46,186 nt of DNA. It comes from Amphimedon queenslandica (Eukaryota; Porifera; Demospongiae; Haplosclerida; Niphatidae). The stretch covers positions 194,778 to 240,963 of the forward strand of contig NW_003546259.1 in assembly GCF_000090795.2 (NCBI RefSeq), read 5' to 3'. This document shows, in pieces, positions 1-11,180 of this stretch (the first letter of the stretch is position 1; every line of letters begins with the position of its first letter). The notes under the pieces are model-generated. The model saw only the letters and a list, made by a program, of their open reading frames with translations. It made no database searches and had not been told where the DNA came from. Made by a program: the position numbers and the translations under genes.

Positions 1-118
1 TAGGAACAGCGAGAATATTGAGGAAGCATATGAGTGCCAAGAACTAGAACATCTAAGTTTATTTGTTATAAACTGATGAGGAAGTGTCCCAATTATAAAT
101 TTAATTGTGTGTTTTATG

Positions 119-138
119 AAATAATAATAATAATAATA
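119..138. repeat. (AAT)n microsatellite
   Basis: A run of about seven AAT units. The rest of the first 210 bases shows no supported gene. The short plus-strand ORF that crosses this repeat has no recognisable domain and looks fortuitous. Confidence 0.85.
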
Positions 139-212
139 GAGACAGGAAGAGTGAGAGTAAAGAAAGAACACAAAGTACATGTATTTAAGAATAAACAAAA
201 ATATATATTATG

Positions 213-2638
213 CTACTGAAGGATGACTCTACCGTTATTCTCAATAGAGTGAAACTTTTCTATTACTGTGTCCAACGATAATTTCCTGGACAAATCTTTC
301 TCAATAGATAGCATTGCTATGTTGTCCAGTCTTTCATCAGACATTGTTGAGCGAAGATATGTCTTGATTCGTGTTAATGCTGAAAATGATCTTTCACAAG
401 ATGCTGAACTTACTACAATAGTAAGTGATATTTGAAATAGCTTAACAATGTTAGAGAATGCAGTTTCAAGAGAAAGGAGTTGTGTAAAAACATCAGCTAT
501 GGTGTCAACACTTTCTGATCCCCGCTTTGATTAAATGAGAGGCTTAGCTAGAGTGACCTCAGCTGCAAGAGCTTCCATAGCAACATTCAATTCATATAAA
601 TGGCTAAATTGATAGAGTTTGTCATTGTTTAAGCAAAGAGAACTTGGGTTAGAGCACTGGACTGCTTTCATAGTTTGAAGGCTTGTTTTAGAGAATCTTT
701 TCGTAAACTCCAGTAACATGCAATCTAAAACAGGGTAATAAAAGCTTTCCTTAAGATCCAGGCTTGGTGGTGTTTGAAGACCTGTTGAGTCCATAGGAAC
801 CTCTTCACCATCAGTTAGGTAATGGCGTGGGTTTCGTGTATGCACTAGTCAGGTACTTTGTAGAGAAATGGAATACAGCTTAGCTGCATTAGTTGCATAA
901 GTCAATAAGTGATTCCATTGCTCATCAGAGCAAAAAGAATTTACAGTGGAATATGTAACAGTAACTAGATCAGCAGCTGCTGCTAAGTCTAGGTTCGCAA
1001 TTGAAGTTGTTACGATAATCTATTTGTAATACCAAGTATCCTACTGAAAACTACAAGATAAATGATAAATTTAAATGACTTCAGTTGGTAAAAAGACGTC
1101 TGGCTTCAATGCACTTATTTTAATGTTTCTGAAGTTCTTCTAGTGCTTTTAGTACTGAATCAAATGTGATACAAACAGCATCTACTGACGAGTGTCGAGA
1201 GGTCCACCTAGTATCAGAAAGGTGAACTAATCGATGAACATTTCGAATTGGGTGCAGCTCTAATTGTGTTTTAATGTAAATTTTGTGTGCTTTTGAGCCT
1301 GAGAGAAAAACATAGTCTCTAAAAGAAAGAAAAAGTAGATGCATCCCTTACATTTTTACAGCAATCTACTAGTACTAGATTTAAGCAATGTGTACGGCAG
1401 TGCACATACTCTGCTTGAGGAGCTAATTCTTTTATAAGCTTCTGGACACCTGAGTTTTTACCAGACATGACAGATGCTCCGTCGTAACCTTGAGATACAA
1501 TATTCTTGGGATCTAAACCATGTTTTTTCAGAGTGTCTAATATATATCAAAGGCAGATGCATTAAACATAAGTCAGGAACCTCTCTTGAACTGTGCCACT
1601 TACTTTCTCCACATATTTTAATACAATAGCTACTTGTTCAGATTTACATGTCTTTAGTTTCATCTGCTATGATTGAGTAATATGAAGCTACTTTAACTGA
1701 TTCACTAATTTGGCTTTGTACCATTCTTCCCATGGTATCAATTAGAATATTATGTACATCAGGGGATGTATAGGTAGCATTACATGGACCGCTAATGAAT
1801 CGTTCTTGTAATATAGGATCATGCTCGGCTAAAAGTGCAAGAATCCCTTTAAAGTTGCCTTTATTTGTTGAACTGCAAGGTTCGTCATGACCACAACTTG
1901 CTATTTCCTGACAGCAGCAAAGTAGAAATACTTTAATAATACATTTTAAATAATGACGATTCTTTCTAACAATCTCCCTATGCTCACTGCTAAATCTCTC
2001 TTCTAGCATCTTATATTGCTCCCAGTTAAGAACAGAATATTTATGAGACTTACAGCTTTCATGTTTCACAAGGCCACCATTTGCTCCTGTAGCGTGCTTC
2101 CAATCTCTATAGCCTGTCTTTGTAAACAATGCCTCTGGTCTTGTTCGAAAGTTAGCGCTTGAACCAAAAAACGACATGGGAAACAGTAGATGGCATCTTT
2201 TTCCATAGAATACTCAATCCACTTATGTTTTTGGTACCACAAAGGACTGAAACTTCTCTTTTTACTTGATTATGAGGTCATCGGAAAAACAATGCCAGTT
2301 GGCTGAACAGGACTACCTAAAGATGTGATAACAATATCTGCAGGCGTGTCACTGTGACTATTTAATGATGATGCCGAAGTAGTAGATGACAATGAAATAA
2401 GTGAAGAGACGCTGATGTCATCTAGATCTTCAATAGATGCTTGTAAATGGGAGAAAAGCGATGACAAATGGTAGGAGCTCGGATTAGACTTACCAGCTCG
2501 ATGACTAGAAAGATCTGAATCAAAATCATCAAGTTCATGACCAGCCAAAGACTCTGCTTTTGGCTGGTAAGAAATACCAGCTGGTTCTTCTTGATAACTT
2601 GTTTCACAGGCTTCACTAATAGTCATTTGTCCTTCCAT
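213..2638 (-). pseudogene. hAT-superfamily transposase relic, ZMYM1/DUF4371 type
   Basis: Read on the minus strand, the pieces fall in the order of a ZMYM1-like hAT transposase. First is an acidic Ser-rich N-terminus (2638-2270). Next is a TTF-type zinc finger region with CFPCRFFGSS and NWEQYK motifs (about 2250-2040), then a DUF4371-like segment ending SYYSIIADETKDM (to 1644). A middle part with LSDTRWTSRH follows (1344-1120), then a segment at 845-531. Last is the hAT C-terminal dimerisation motif, ASCERSFSALTRIKTYLRS (about 425-360), with the stop at 213-215. Frame changes occur near 2190-2270, 1640, 1345-1500 and 850-1110, so the copy is broken. The family does cut-and-paste DNA transposition with an RNase H-fold catalytic core and leaves 8-bp duplications. 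Domesticated ZMYM1-like genes exist, but the frameshifts argue for a dead element. Confidence 0.85.
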
Positions 2639-2725
2639 TTTTGCTACTTTTGAAAAGTAATCAAGCGAAGCAGATCTCCCGCCATCATGAATACATGTGG
2701 TAATTAATTTTAATTGATTAATTAT

Positions 2726-2947
2726 TTAATGGTTATTAATAATTGGAAAATAATGGGTGGGCACAGACCCTGCTGGCCCCACCCTAACTACACCACTGCG
2801 AACAGCAATATCTAATGGCACTCCATAATCTTCACAGTCTTGCAAAGGGTCCACACTTTGCTTCAATAAACCTAGCTCTTCTTCACTAAGAGGGCAATTC
2901 ACTGGTGGAACAGTCATGTGTTCATTATCAAAAAATGGCAAAACCAT
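2726..2947 (-). CDS. Chimeric ORF: exon-like N-terminus running into a hAT terminus
   Basis: A 73-codon minus-strand ORF. The first ~48 residues, with CPLSEEELGLLKQ and SVDPLQDCEDYGVPLDIA, look like real coding sequence. The remainder is translated hAT terminal repeat (from 2798 downward). The simplest reading is that a hAT element inserted into, or just after, an exon of an older gene or element. I do not recognise the family. No start context or splice site settles the gene structure. Confidence 0.3.
   Translation of the reverse strand: MVLPFFDNEHMTVPPVNCPLSEEELGLLKQSVDPLQDCEDYGVPLDIAVRSGVVRVGPAGSVPTHYFPIINNH
2776..2798 (-). repeat. hAT-like terminal inverted repeat end
   Basis: On the minus strand this reads CAGTGGTGTAGTTAGGGTGG, a form I recognise as typical of hAT termini (CAGTGGCGTAGC-like). 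The orientation makes it the right-hand end of an element lying to the left, which fits the hAT transposase relic at 213-2638. The opposite end is not visible and probably lies outside the window, so no 8-bp target duplication could be confirmed. Confidence 0.5.
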
Positions 2948-3604
2948 CCCAGTCTACACCATAATGTGTGTCCTGCATTCAAAATAATAACTAATAATAA
3001 TTAAGCTAAAATAAATTGCGAAGTTACAAATTGAAAAAAAATCATTTTCAGTACCATCATGTAACATTGCCATGCCACTAATCCATAATTGTAAGAGGCA
3101 CATAATGTTCTGTGTCCATGAATGGTGCTGACTGTATGCATCACGGAAGACCTATATATAACAATAAGTAGACAGAAAACTCATTATTAATATTAATGCT
3201 TTTAGATTGTGAGTAAATCTTGGCTTGATAACATAATGAAGAGGAAATATATTGTAAGCATTAGTATGATCTAAAATTTGATGGTCTTCCAATAAGTATA
3301 ACAAATAATAAAACAACAATGTACAGCCAGCAAAAAGATGTCTCCAGAACATCTCTATTCTCTGATAATGAACGCTACAGCCAGCAATACACCTTCCCAT
3401 ATCTGGGCCTCTTACAAAAATCATGAAATCAGAGACAACAACATTCTATCTACCTCTATCACACCTCACACAAGAAAGAACTCTAAAATGCTCAGTGCCA
3501 TTCATAAGACAATTCAGCATTGTTGACGAACAATTGTTTTTGTGTACTTTCAAATAAATCCGGCAAGCGTGAAAACCCATCTATTCCGTCTATACCTGCC
3601 TAAC

Positions 3605-4277
3605 CCCGTCTATATTCCAAAGGCTGTTTGGTGTAGGAACAATGCCGCCAAGGAAGTGATGTTTGGCTTTTTGTACACCTCTTGGATCACATCTAGATGA
3701 AGCTTCTCAAATTTGTTTGCGCTGTATCTCTAAAGACAAAGTGCACAAATAGCCCTCAAAACTTCTTCACCCACTGAATAGGTGGTTACAAGTAAAATCT
3801 TCAGCTAAGTTGTCGAATTGATCATCAGAAACATTACTGTAACCACAAAGTGATTCTAGTCAATACGTTTGCATACGCTTGAAATTGTTCTCGGAGAAAC
3901 CAAAATCATCTTAGCAATTTTTGTGTTCTTAAAATTAGACTCCTTTGAGAAACAAAATTGATACTCAGACACAGCTAATTTTGGCCAACCCCTTTCTCTT
4001 TGAACATTAACGAAAAGGTTACCTTCATCTTCAATTTTCTCCATAACAATCCTTATAACCTCTTAAAAGCTGGAGTACACTCAATTAATGATTTCTTTGT
4101 ACATATGGCAGCCGAGACAACTATCACTCCACAGAAGAGACAAATCTCTGACCGAAAGTTCCAACTGGAGAAGGATGATTGGCTATCTTCCATGACCAGA
4201 TCTGGAATATGCTCCGTCACTGTTATGGCTGAGTCAAAAACATTTAGCTCACTTCTATGATTGCAACCTTCAGCCAT
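3605..4277 (-). pseudogene. Integrase-core (rve) family relic with N-terminal HTH
   Basis: Minus-strand pieces resemble a large family of animal 'integrase core domain' proteins. A segment reading RGWPKLAVSEYQ then FKNTKIAKMILVSPRTIS (about 4010-3860) is a helix-turn-helix of the 'KIAKLLGVSPRTI' kind. It is followed by ESLCGYSNVSDDQFDNLAED, a stretch with IQRKQI and SRCDPRGVQKAKHH, and finally TPNSLWNIDG (about 3630-3605). That last motif is the entry to the integrase catalytic domain, its Asp being the first DDE residue. Stops and frame changes interrupt it, and the rest of the catalytic core is missing or unrecognisable. The N-terminal piece 4277-4053 precedes it in another frame. Family assignment rests on remembered motifs. 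Confidence 0.55.
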
Positions 4278-4708
4278 TGCTGTCTTTCTTCACTAATTGC
4301 TCATTGGTGAAACCTGCCCCGCCCCATTCAGTGAGTGTAACATGGTCTTGGTGCAAGCATGCACGTGCAGGCTCACTTGCACTTACATCTTGCATGACCG
4401 TGTGTGTTGTTTGCTGATGGTAGTCTTTTGAATATGGCTGCTCTCATATGTTTCATTCATGGCATCACGAGACGTTACAAAGTTCGAGGAGCTTCAGATA
4501 GCCGTTTTGGCTGTGATCGATTTGTTACCCTTACTCTGATGCCTGGTTGCAGAAAGAACTGATGCTGATGATGATCCGCTGCCATTACCCCCTCCTATCA
4601 TAGCTGCTCCTAAGCCTTAACCATTAGGTTTTGTACACCATCTAATTTAAGTCCAATTGGGTTAAATCTCCATCGCTTAACTAGTCTAAGGCCTAGTTGA
4701 ACCATTGA

Positions 4709-4849
4709 TCAAATAGGCATTGGTGGTGCCAGCCCAAGCTCAATCTCTCCAGTAGCAGCAGCAGCATAATACTTCAAGTTCTCAAACAGCCACGCGAGAC
4801 TACTCTCGAACGGGTTACTACAATCATCTACGGGACAGTGATAAATCCT
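4709..4849 (-). CDS. Possible terminal exon, unknown protein
   Basis: A minus-strand open segment follows an acceptor-like TCTGACAG. It reads YHCPVDDCSNPFESSLAW, then LFENLKYYAAAATGEIELG and ends LAPPMPI before TGA (4709-4711). The composition looks like real protein and it starts with a CxxxxC pair. I do not recognise a family, and no partner exon was found. It could be a stray exon of a decayed gene. The preceding 300 bases on this strand hold nothing convincing. Confidence 0.3.
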   Translation of the reverse strand, partial: RIYHCPVDDCSNPFESSLAWLFENLKYYAAAATGEIELGLAPPMPI

Positions 4850-5473
4850 GTCAGAGTGTAATTAGTAGTTTCGTATGAAATAGTGATAGTCCTTGGTAGC
4901 TTGGAAATTTGTCATTGTTGTTTGCCTATTGTATCCTGTACCAGTATTGAGATTTAATTTTTATGGGTGTGTTTATTGTCATAGTAGTGTTACCTGTTTC
5001 CATAAAATTGTTTGGAAAGTCAGCCTATGGGTGGTTATGTCGTTTAAGCTAAAAGCAATGTCATGTCTGAATCAGCAATTATTGCTCAGTTTGAACTGAT
5101 ATCAGGGCTAGTACAGTCCTGACAAGTATCGTTGCTGACCATGCCTGATACTCTGGTTACACGAAGCTTGTATAAAGCCATAGTGTAAAAAGTTATCCAC
5201 ATGTCTAGTGGGTGTGATGAGTATTATGAGACAGGCTGATACTAATATGTAGTAATTTTACAATAATTACAATGATTATTGAATTGACTGCACTGACATA
5301 AGCTGAGAAATTAAAAATTGCTTTCATTGCTTTAACTCGGCCATGAAAGTAAAAGTTAAGCAAATATCCAGTACACATTTTGTGGTATGAGTAAATGTGT
5401 CTTTGATTCTTTAAAATTCATTATAGCGGTTGGTTTTATAAACAGATAATATGATTTCCCTTCTGTTACATAG

Positions 5474-5784
5474 GTAAGGATTGCATTGAAAATGTCTGCA
5501 CAAGGGCTGTTACAGCCCTTAGGACTGCCCAGTGCGAGGCTGAGCAAAAAGTTAACTTTAACTCCACTAACAAAGCCGTTGTCAATAAGATTTTTATGCC
5601 TACCGAAGTGAAATGCAACGCGCATTCCTACATCTCCTTTTCTGAAGATGTCTTTGACAGAAATAGGTCTGGGCCAAAAGATATAATCATGAGTCCGAAG
5701 ATAACTAAACGTGAAAAGGTACTAGAGGCTTTCCCAACATTAGCTAAGGCAACTATAATTAAATTCATTGTTTTCCAACCATAA
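5474..5784 (+). CDS. Possible terminal exon, unknown cysteine-containing protein
   Basis: After a good acceptor (TTTCCCTTCTGTTACATAG, ending 5473) a frame stays open for 103 codons to TAA at 5782-5784. It is GC-richer than its surroundings. It begins KDCIENVCTRAVTALRTAQC and later contains EVKCNAHSYISFSEDVFDRN. No family is recognised. The antisense ORF over the same bases is much less protein-like. An upstream ORF at 4893-5099 starts with a hydrophobic, signal-peptide-like stretch (MVAWKFVIVVCLLYPVPVL) and might be a first exon, but I could not join the two. Confidence 0.35.
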
Positions 5785-5924
5785 CTGGACAAAGGCGGGC
5801 GGCCAGTTAGTTATAGTTATTAGTTATTACTATGAATTAATTGTTAATGAATTTGAATTTTTAAAATGATTGTTTAAATCAAACAGTGTGTGTAAGCAAT
5901 AACAATTATTACACCTTGAGTTGT

Positions 5925-8470
5925 CAGCGTGTAACTTTCTTCAAGCGTGGTTTTACTGCCTAGCAGGATACACATTGAGGATAGTATTCATCTGTAGATT
6001 GTGATATCGTACCTGTGCAATAAAGACATATCACTTGATAGCCACAGCTATAATATGTAACTTTTCAATAGGTTCATAGCAATTATGCAATTTAACATTA
6101 ACATCAATTCCCTCAGGTAGTACTATGTCATCAAAAGTTGCCCCACATGTATAAGTCATATCTTAGATTATTCTTTCTAGTTGAGACACTTTATCAGTAC
6201 TTTGTTTTCTTTGGACAAAGAAGTCGCCACATTTCACACTCCTCACATTGGATAAGGAGGTTTACATTTTTTACATGTTGCTGTGTCATGTTATAAGTAG
6301 TACCTTTCTTTTGCTTCTTATTACTAAGTAGATGGGACGTCTCTGCGAATACATGTAGTTTCCTAAATACCATACACATCATGGAAGTGGCAATAATGCC
6401 CATCCCCTCCAAGCACTGGTTCACGTAAGATAAATATCTGTTGAATTAGGTTAGTAAAAGTAAATTCAAACTATTAATAGATAACAATGGTCAAATTAAT
6501 ATGGATTAACAAAATAATAGTATTATTGATGAAAACGTTTGCAGGGACTTTTTACATGTGACTTGCAGCAACATAAAATCTGAAGTAACTGGAATTTTCT
6601 ACTCTTGGAAAAAAATTATCAAAAAGGAAATCTTTGTTATAACCCATCTATCTACAACAAAATTTACAGGTATTTATGTGGCATATACATGTATATTATG
6701 TATTATGATCTAACTTTTGTAATTTCTAATTTAGCAAAATTAAGTCACAAAATTTTCGATTAAACAGTATTTTTGTTAAGTACAATAATCTATACCTTTA
6801 AAAGTGGCATATATTCACAGGCTTACAGATGCAACATCTCGCTTACCACACTTTTAATAGTAATTTAACAATTTTCAAAGCAGCAACGAGACATAAATTT
6901 CTAAAGTTTATGTAACTTTTCAATACAGGCTATATTAGAGTGGTCACGAGTAAGTGAAGAATCTATGAGAAGCAACACCTCCCAAAAATTTTGTATGTCC
7001 TTTTTGGAAGCACTTTCAAATATTTCTATATTTTATTTTTTAATTCAAGTCTTTGTATAATAAATTTTAATAATTTAATCGGAGGCTGTAATGCCTTCTG
7101 AATATCCTCTTTGAAATACGAACAATTTTCCCCGATTTGTTTTCAATCATTAGGACTTTTGACACTCTTTTAAAAATCCTCTTCACCTTGGCTTCTCATT
7201 ATTCCAAGAAACTGAATACCTAAATATAGTATGGCCATAATTCTTTCTACAGGGTTTGCCCATGAGCTAGACGGTGAAGGTTGTCCAGCTATTAAGACAT
7301 CCAAATCAAGGTTAAGGAAAAGTGCAATTAAAGATAACTGGACACTCAAATATGTTATATGATAATCAGGACCACCATCAGAATGTATAAATAAAATGTG
7401 ATGCCCATCATAGATTCATAGAGTTCTATTGCATGACATAGTGGTGATGAAGTCTCAAAAATTTTATCTTTTAAGCCAACAAATACCTTACCTGAATAAA
7501 TTGAGCCATCAATAGTCTCTGGTATATCCACTAACAGAATAACACTTGGTATTTTAAACTTTGTGAAATCATGATCTCCAACAACAAACACTTCGTTAGT
7601 AGACACTACAGCTTCTCGTCCCCTTTCAGCAGTTGCTATTGGAAAAACAGGCTCTCCAACTTTCATGAAGTACTTATCATCAATGCAGGCAAAGACTGAT
7701 ATATCTCTAAATTTAATGGCATAGTCCCTCATGTAACAAAATAGTGCAACACAAAAATGAAAGTCTAGATGAGTTTTACGAAATTGTCCCTTTTGTATCA
7801 TATGCTTTGCATTCAATCAGGACGTATATTTTTTAGATGAATGAAAAGAATTTAGTGCACAAAAATTTAGTTGAATCGAAGAATTTGAAGGAATAGGGGT
7901 GTTTTGGGGGCATAATTTAGACACCTGTTCAATTAGGTCATAAATAGATAAGGCCTTAGCCATAAAAACCATGGTGCCATGTCTTCTTTCTTGTACAAAT
8001 GAACATTGAGACAAGTATTTAGAACACCTGCCAAAAAATTTTAAAACAATCACTCTTATTAGTATTTAGTTCAGAGAAATCAACTACTATATCAGGATCT
8101 TCTGCTGTATGAATTTCAAGAAGATGCTTATCTCCATCTACCTCTGCAGTCTTTCGTGATGTTGAACAGTCACCAGTCAATGAATGATATATGCTTCTTA
8201 AAATATACTGTTTGCTCTCAGGTGAAACACGGCCCATTAAACTATAAAATTCCTGCTTCATTGCCCTAGTGTGATACATTGGAATTTTTGGTTTTATACT
8301 TTTAACTAAATGTAATTTCTGAGCATCACATGATTCTCTGGAGACATCATCTGGTACTGTCCACACAAAGTGGTAATTTTCTACATTATTTCTGTGAGAA
8401 TGTGTATAAAAAAAGTTGAAGACAATCCTTATTCTAGTTCTCAAATATATAAATATTTCTGCCTGATCCT
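5925..8470 (-). pseudogene. Relic of an uncharacterised DDE-transposase-like family
   Basis: In minus-strand order: VENYHFVWTVPDD after an acceptor-like TTCTCACAG (~8396); LMGRVSPESKQYILRSIYH; VDFSELNTNKSDCFKIFW; QERRHGTMVFMAKALSIYD (about 8000-7930). Then CIDDK (about 7690-7672); GDHDFTKF; VILLVDIPETIDGSIYSGKV; SDGGPD (about 7383-7366); ITYLSVQLSLIALFL; NPVER (7256-7242). Further on: ESASKKDIQNFWEVLLLID (~6990-6960), and a cysteine-rich tail with CEECEMWRLL (~6250), YTCGATFDDIVLPEGIDVN and a degraded CxxC (to ~5930). I recall the same order in unnamed predicted proteins of cnidarians and sponges. CIDDK/SDGGPD/NPVER look like a D,D,E triad, so I infer transposase ancestry; that is not established. 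Stops and frameshifts at about 8020, 7816, 7355, 7165 and 6100 mark a dead copy. Confidence 0.6.
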
Positions 8471-8485
8471 TTAGGCCTCCATACA

Positions 8486-8615
8486 CTATGCAACTTGTTG
8501 CTGGAAACTTATTGCCAGCAACAAGTTGCTCTTGTGTGACATTAAAAAGTTGCCATGTTACTTGTTGCTTGCAACAAGTTGCCAGATGAGAAAAGCTTTT
8601 TTCTGGCAACATGTT
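8486..8615. promoter_or_regulatory. Subterminal GCAAC/GTTGC repeat cluster, left end
   Basis: Within about 130 bases of the left TIR there are at least five copies of the palindromic-type word GCAAC(A)AGTTGC or CAACTTGTTGC, in both orientations, including ACTTGTTGCTTGCAACAAGT. The right end has the same words at 11217-11292. Subterminal repeats like these are usual transposase or MADF-protein binding sites in Harbinger elements. Binding itself is inferred. Confidence 0.6.
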
Positions 8616-8689
8616 GCTCAAGAAACATCAAAGGTTTCCATGGATACCTATTGGAATGTCGGTGTGTATTAGTGTGACTGGAAAAGAAA

Positions 8690-10653
8690 ATGGCTTCCAC
8701 TACTAGCTCCAGCTCTAGTGAAAATAATTCTAATGCCTCCCCTAGTGCAACCATTGCTCCTTCTTCTTGTTCTACAGCTCTGTGGACACATGAAATGATT
8801 CTGCAATTGATAGAGCTTTTTGCGACTAATTTCTGCCTTTATAATGTCACTGAAGGGAGTTACCATGACCGAGACAAAAAGAGGAAAGCAACGTCAGAAA
8901 TTGCCAAAGCATTTAGAATTAAAGGTATACAATAAGTTACATTCTGTAGTATATGATGTATAGTTGTGTACATTTTTGATTTTATAAATTATGTATTAAT
9001 GTGCCATCATAATTAAGAATACTTACCCTCAATAGACTTTCTGCTATATATTATATAGATGATGATTTTACCAAAAAAATTAAGAACATTTGGACACAAT
9101 ATATTCGTGAACAGCAAAATGTAACTCAAAGGAAAACTGGTGAAGGTGCAGATGATGTGTATGTGTCAAAGTGGATCTAGTATGAGCTACTAAAGTTTTT
9201 GCATGACTTTGTGGTACCTAAAAAGAGCATTTCAAATTTAGAAGTAAGTTGTAATTTCATAGGTTGTAAAATTACAAGAAATAGTAATTATAGTGATAAA
9301 GTTTACAATTTGAGTACAATATAATAGTGTCAAAGTTTAAATCATGCTGTCTTGCCAAAATACTGCTCCTTTGGAATTGAAGTTGTCTGTTAGTTGATGG
9401 TGTAGTATTTTAGCTAAATTGGAATGATGATTGCTTTCTTGTTGTGTCAGAGATTGCAATCCTCTAGCTGTTTCCTGTCACCATTCACAGGGTATAACAT
9501 CATGGGTGTATAAGTCTTTTGTATCAAAGCTACCAAGTGGAATGTCGTTTCCACTTTTTTTGGCTGGAGTCCAATTGGAGTATTAAACACTCTGAATCGA
9601 TTAGATAAAATACCAAAAGTGTCCTTGACTCTTCTGCAAGCACAACTCAGACAATAATTAAAGATTTGTCTCTCTTTTATCATTTCAATGTGTAAGTATA
9701 GTTTTTGAATATAGGGTTTTAAAGGAAACGCATCATCAGCAACCACGGTATATGGAGTTGACACATCACTTTCTGGTAGTGGCTTTGGGCCAGGGACATT
9801 TAAATGATTTTCCTTAACTGCTTTGCTTATTTTAGTGTTACAATACACATCTCCATCAGAGACTCTTCCATTACAGCCAATGTCCACTAACATAAATTTG
9901 TAATCAGAATCCACTATAGCTAAAAGAACTATACTAAATGTGTTTGTAGTTGAAGAAATAGTTCACTGGATGTAGAGGTAGTCTTATTATTACATGCTTC
10001 CCATCCATGGCTCCTAGGCAATTGGGGAAATTCCATTTTTGAATAAATTTATCTGCTATATCCTCCCATTCAGCTTGTGCATTTGGCAACTATATTCAGC
10101 AGAAATAAATTATTATACTTTTAATAATAATAGATATAATTGACTTAAAATAATTTTTTTATTTTTTAATAAATATAGATGGAAACCAAATTGAAGATAG
10201 TCAAGACACTAGTACATGTGATAGTAAAGAACCGTTTTAGATAAAAATTTGCCAATTCATTCTACAAAAGACTTCTCAATGATTGAGGTATAGGTACACC
10301 TGTCTAAGAAACAAAAACGTGAAAGTCAGGAAGATATGCTACTGGAAAAAGCATTATCACTGATGACTATTCCACCCAGTTCAAGTAGCCATGAGGAAGA
10401 TGATGATGCTACATTCAGACGTTTTATAGCTAACAAGCTGAGAGCCATTAAGGATTCTCAAGCAAAGCAAATAACAAAGTGGAAAATTCAGTTGGCTATC
10501 TTTCAAGCTAATGCACCTCCTGCTATACAACAACCTGTTTTTTGTGACACTGGATGCCATTCATTATCATCTGATCCAATGAGTCCAGTATCTAATGCAG
10601 GGTCATCAAACTCTTCATTCATATCATATGAGCATGATAATCCTCAATACTAG
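8690..10653 (+). pseudogene. Harbinger-encoded MADF/Myb-like DNA-binding protein (3 exons, broken)
   Basis: Exon 1 (8690-8924) starts with a Ser/Thr-rich leader and runs into WTHEMILQLIELF, the start of a MADF/SANT-like trihelix; it ends at donor AAAG|GTATAC. Exon 2 (9059-9243, acceptor TTATATAG) continues in the correct phase with DDFTKKIKNIWTQYIREQ and YELLKFLHDFV, and ends at GAA|GTAAGT. It holds one in-frame TAG just before YELL. Exon 3 (acceptor ending 10179) contains KKQKRESQED and a BESS-like tail (FRRFIANKLRAI, KWKIQLAIFQ) and stops at 10653, with at least one frameshift and stops between 10180 and 10330. In Harbinger elements this protein helps the transposase reach the nucleus and bind the termini (known for the superfamily). 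The second intron contains the transposase catalytic exon on the opposite strand. Confidence 0.75.
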
Positions 10654-11180
10654 TGTAATTTCATGTATACATTATGTACCTTCATGTATTCTTTGAGAAC
10701 TTTAATAATGGCTGTGCATGTGTCAATAACAATCTTTCCTACTGTTTGGGCTGGGATACGATACAGGTACTGAATACTGGAAAAGGATTCTCCTATGTAT
10801 ATAAACATATTATAATCTGTATTCATGTATGTATAATTATGTACTGTACCTGTAGCCAAAAAGCTTAATGTAAGTGCTAGTTTCTCAGGTGCCAATATTG
10901 CTTGTGCATTTGTGTATCCTGATAAGTTATATAGGGCCTCACTTTACTGAGTAAAACATCACGTGTCGGGGTTCATACAGAGAAAATGTCGATAGCTATC
11001 CCAGTCCCCTTCCCTCAACTCTTGTAAAAGTTAATGATAAGCACCCATATCCTACCTAGTTTTAACCCAATCTCTAACCCACATAGTCCTTTTCCGTCGT
11101 CTTGTACGTCTTTTTTTAAGCATTATAGCAATGACAACTGCACTGGCAGCAACTGTACAAGTAAGCTCTTCATCAGCCAT
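9447..11180 (-). pseudogene. Harbinger transposase (DDE_Tnp_4), broken
   Basis: Minus strand, from ATG at 11180: MADEELTCTVAAS, a basic KKRRTRRRKR segment, WVRDWVKTR, GAYH-LLQELREGDWDSYRHF (interrupted by stops), APEKLALTLSFLATG, then a ~65-nt intron (GGCTACAG|GTACAG to ATATACATAG). It continues with ESFSSIQYLYRIPAQTVGKI to about 10650. The second part begins after acceptor GAATATAG (~10093): AEWEDIADKFIQKWNFPNC, GAMDGKH (first Asp), a small frameshift near 9935, VADDAFPLKPYIQ (second Asp), then CRRVKDTFGIL and the stop at 9447. Family members have RRV(x)EN-FG in the last motif. Here the catalytic Glu is not present, and K/D stands in its place with one residue missing. The enzyme would make the cut-and-paste reaction at TWA targets. 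This copy is dead. Confidence 0.85.

Noticed and set aside
1..25. GAACAGC at the left edge as target duplication partner of the hAT end at 2798 (CGAACAGC follows it)
   Set aside because: No hAT terminus follows the left-edge word, so the 7-base match is probably chance.
8019..8621. 200-codon minus ORF taken as one gene
   Set aside because: Only the part below ~8396 matches the DDE-like family. The upper ~150 bases are Harbinger TIR sequence read by chance.
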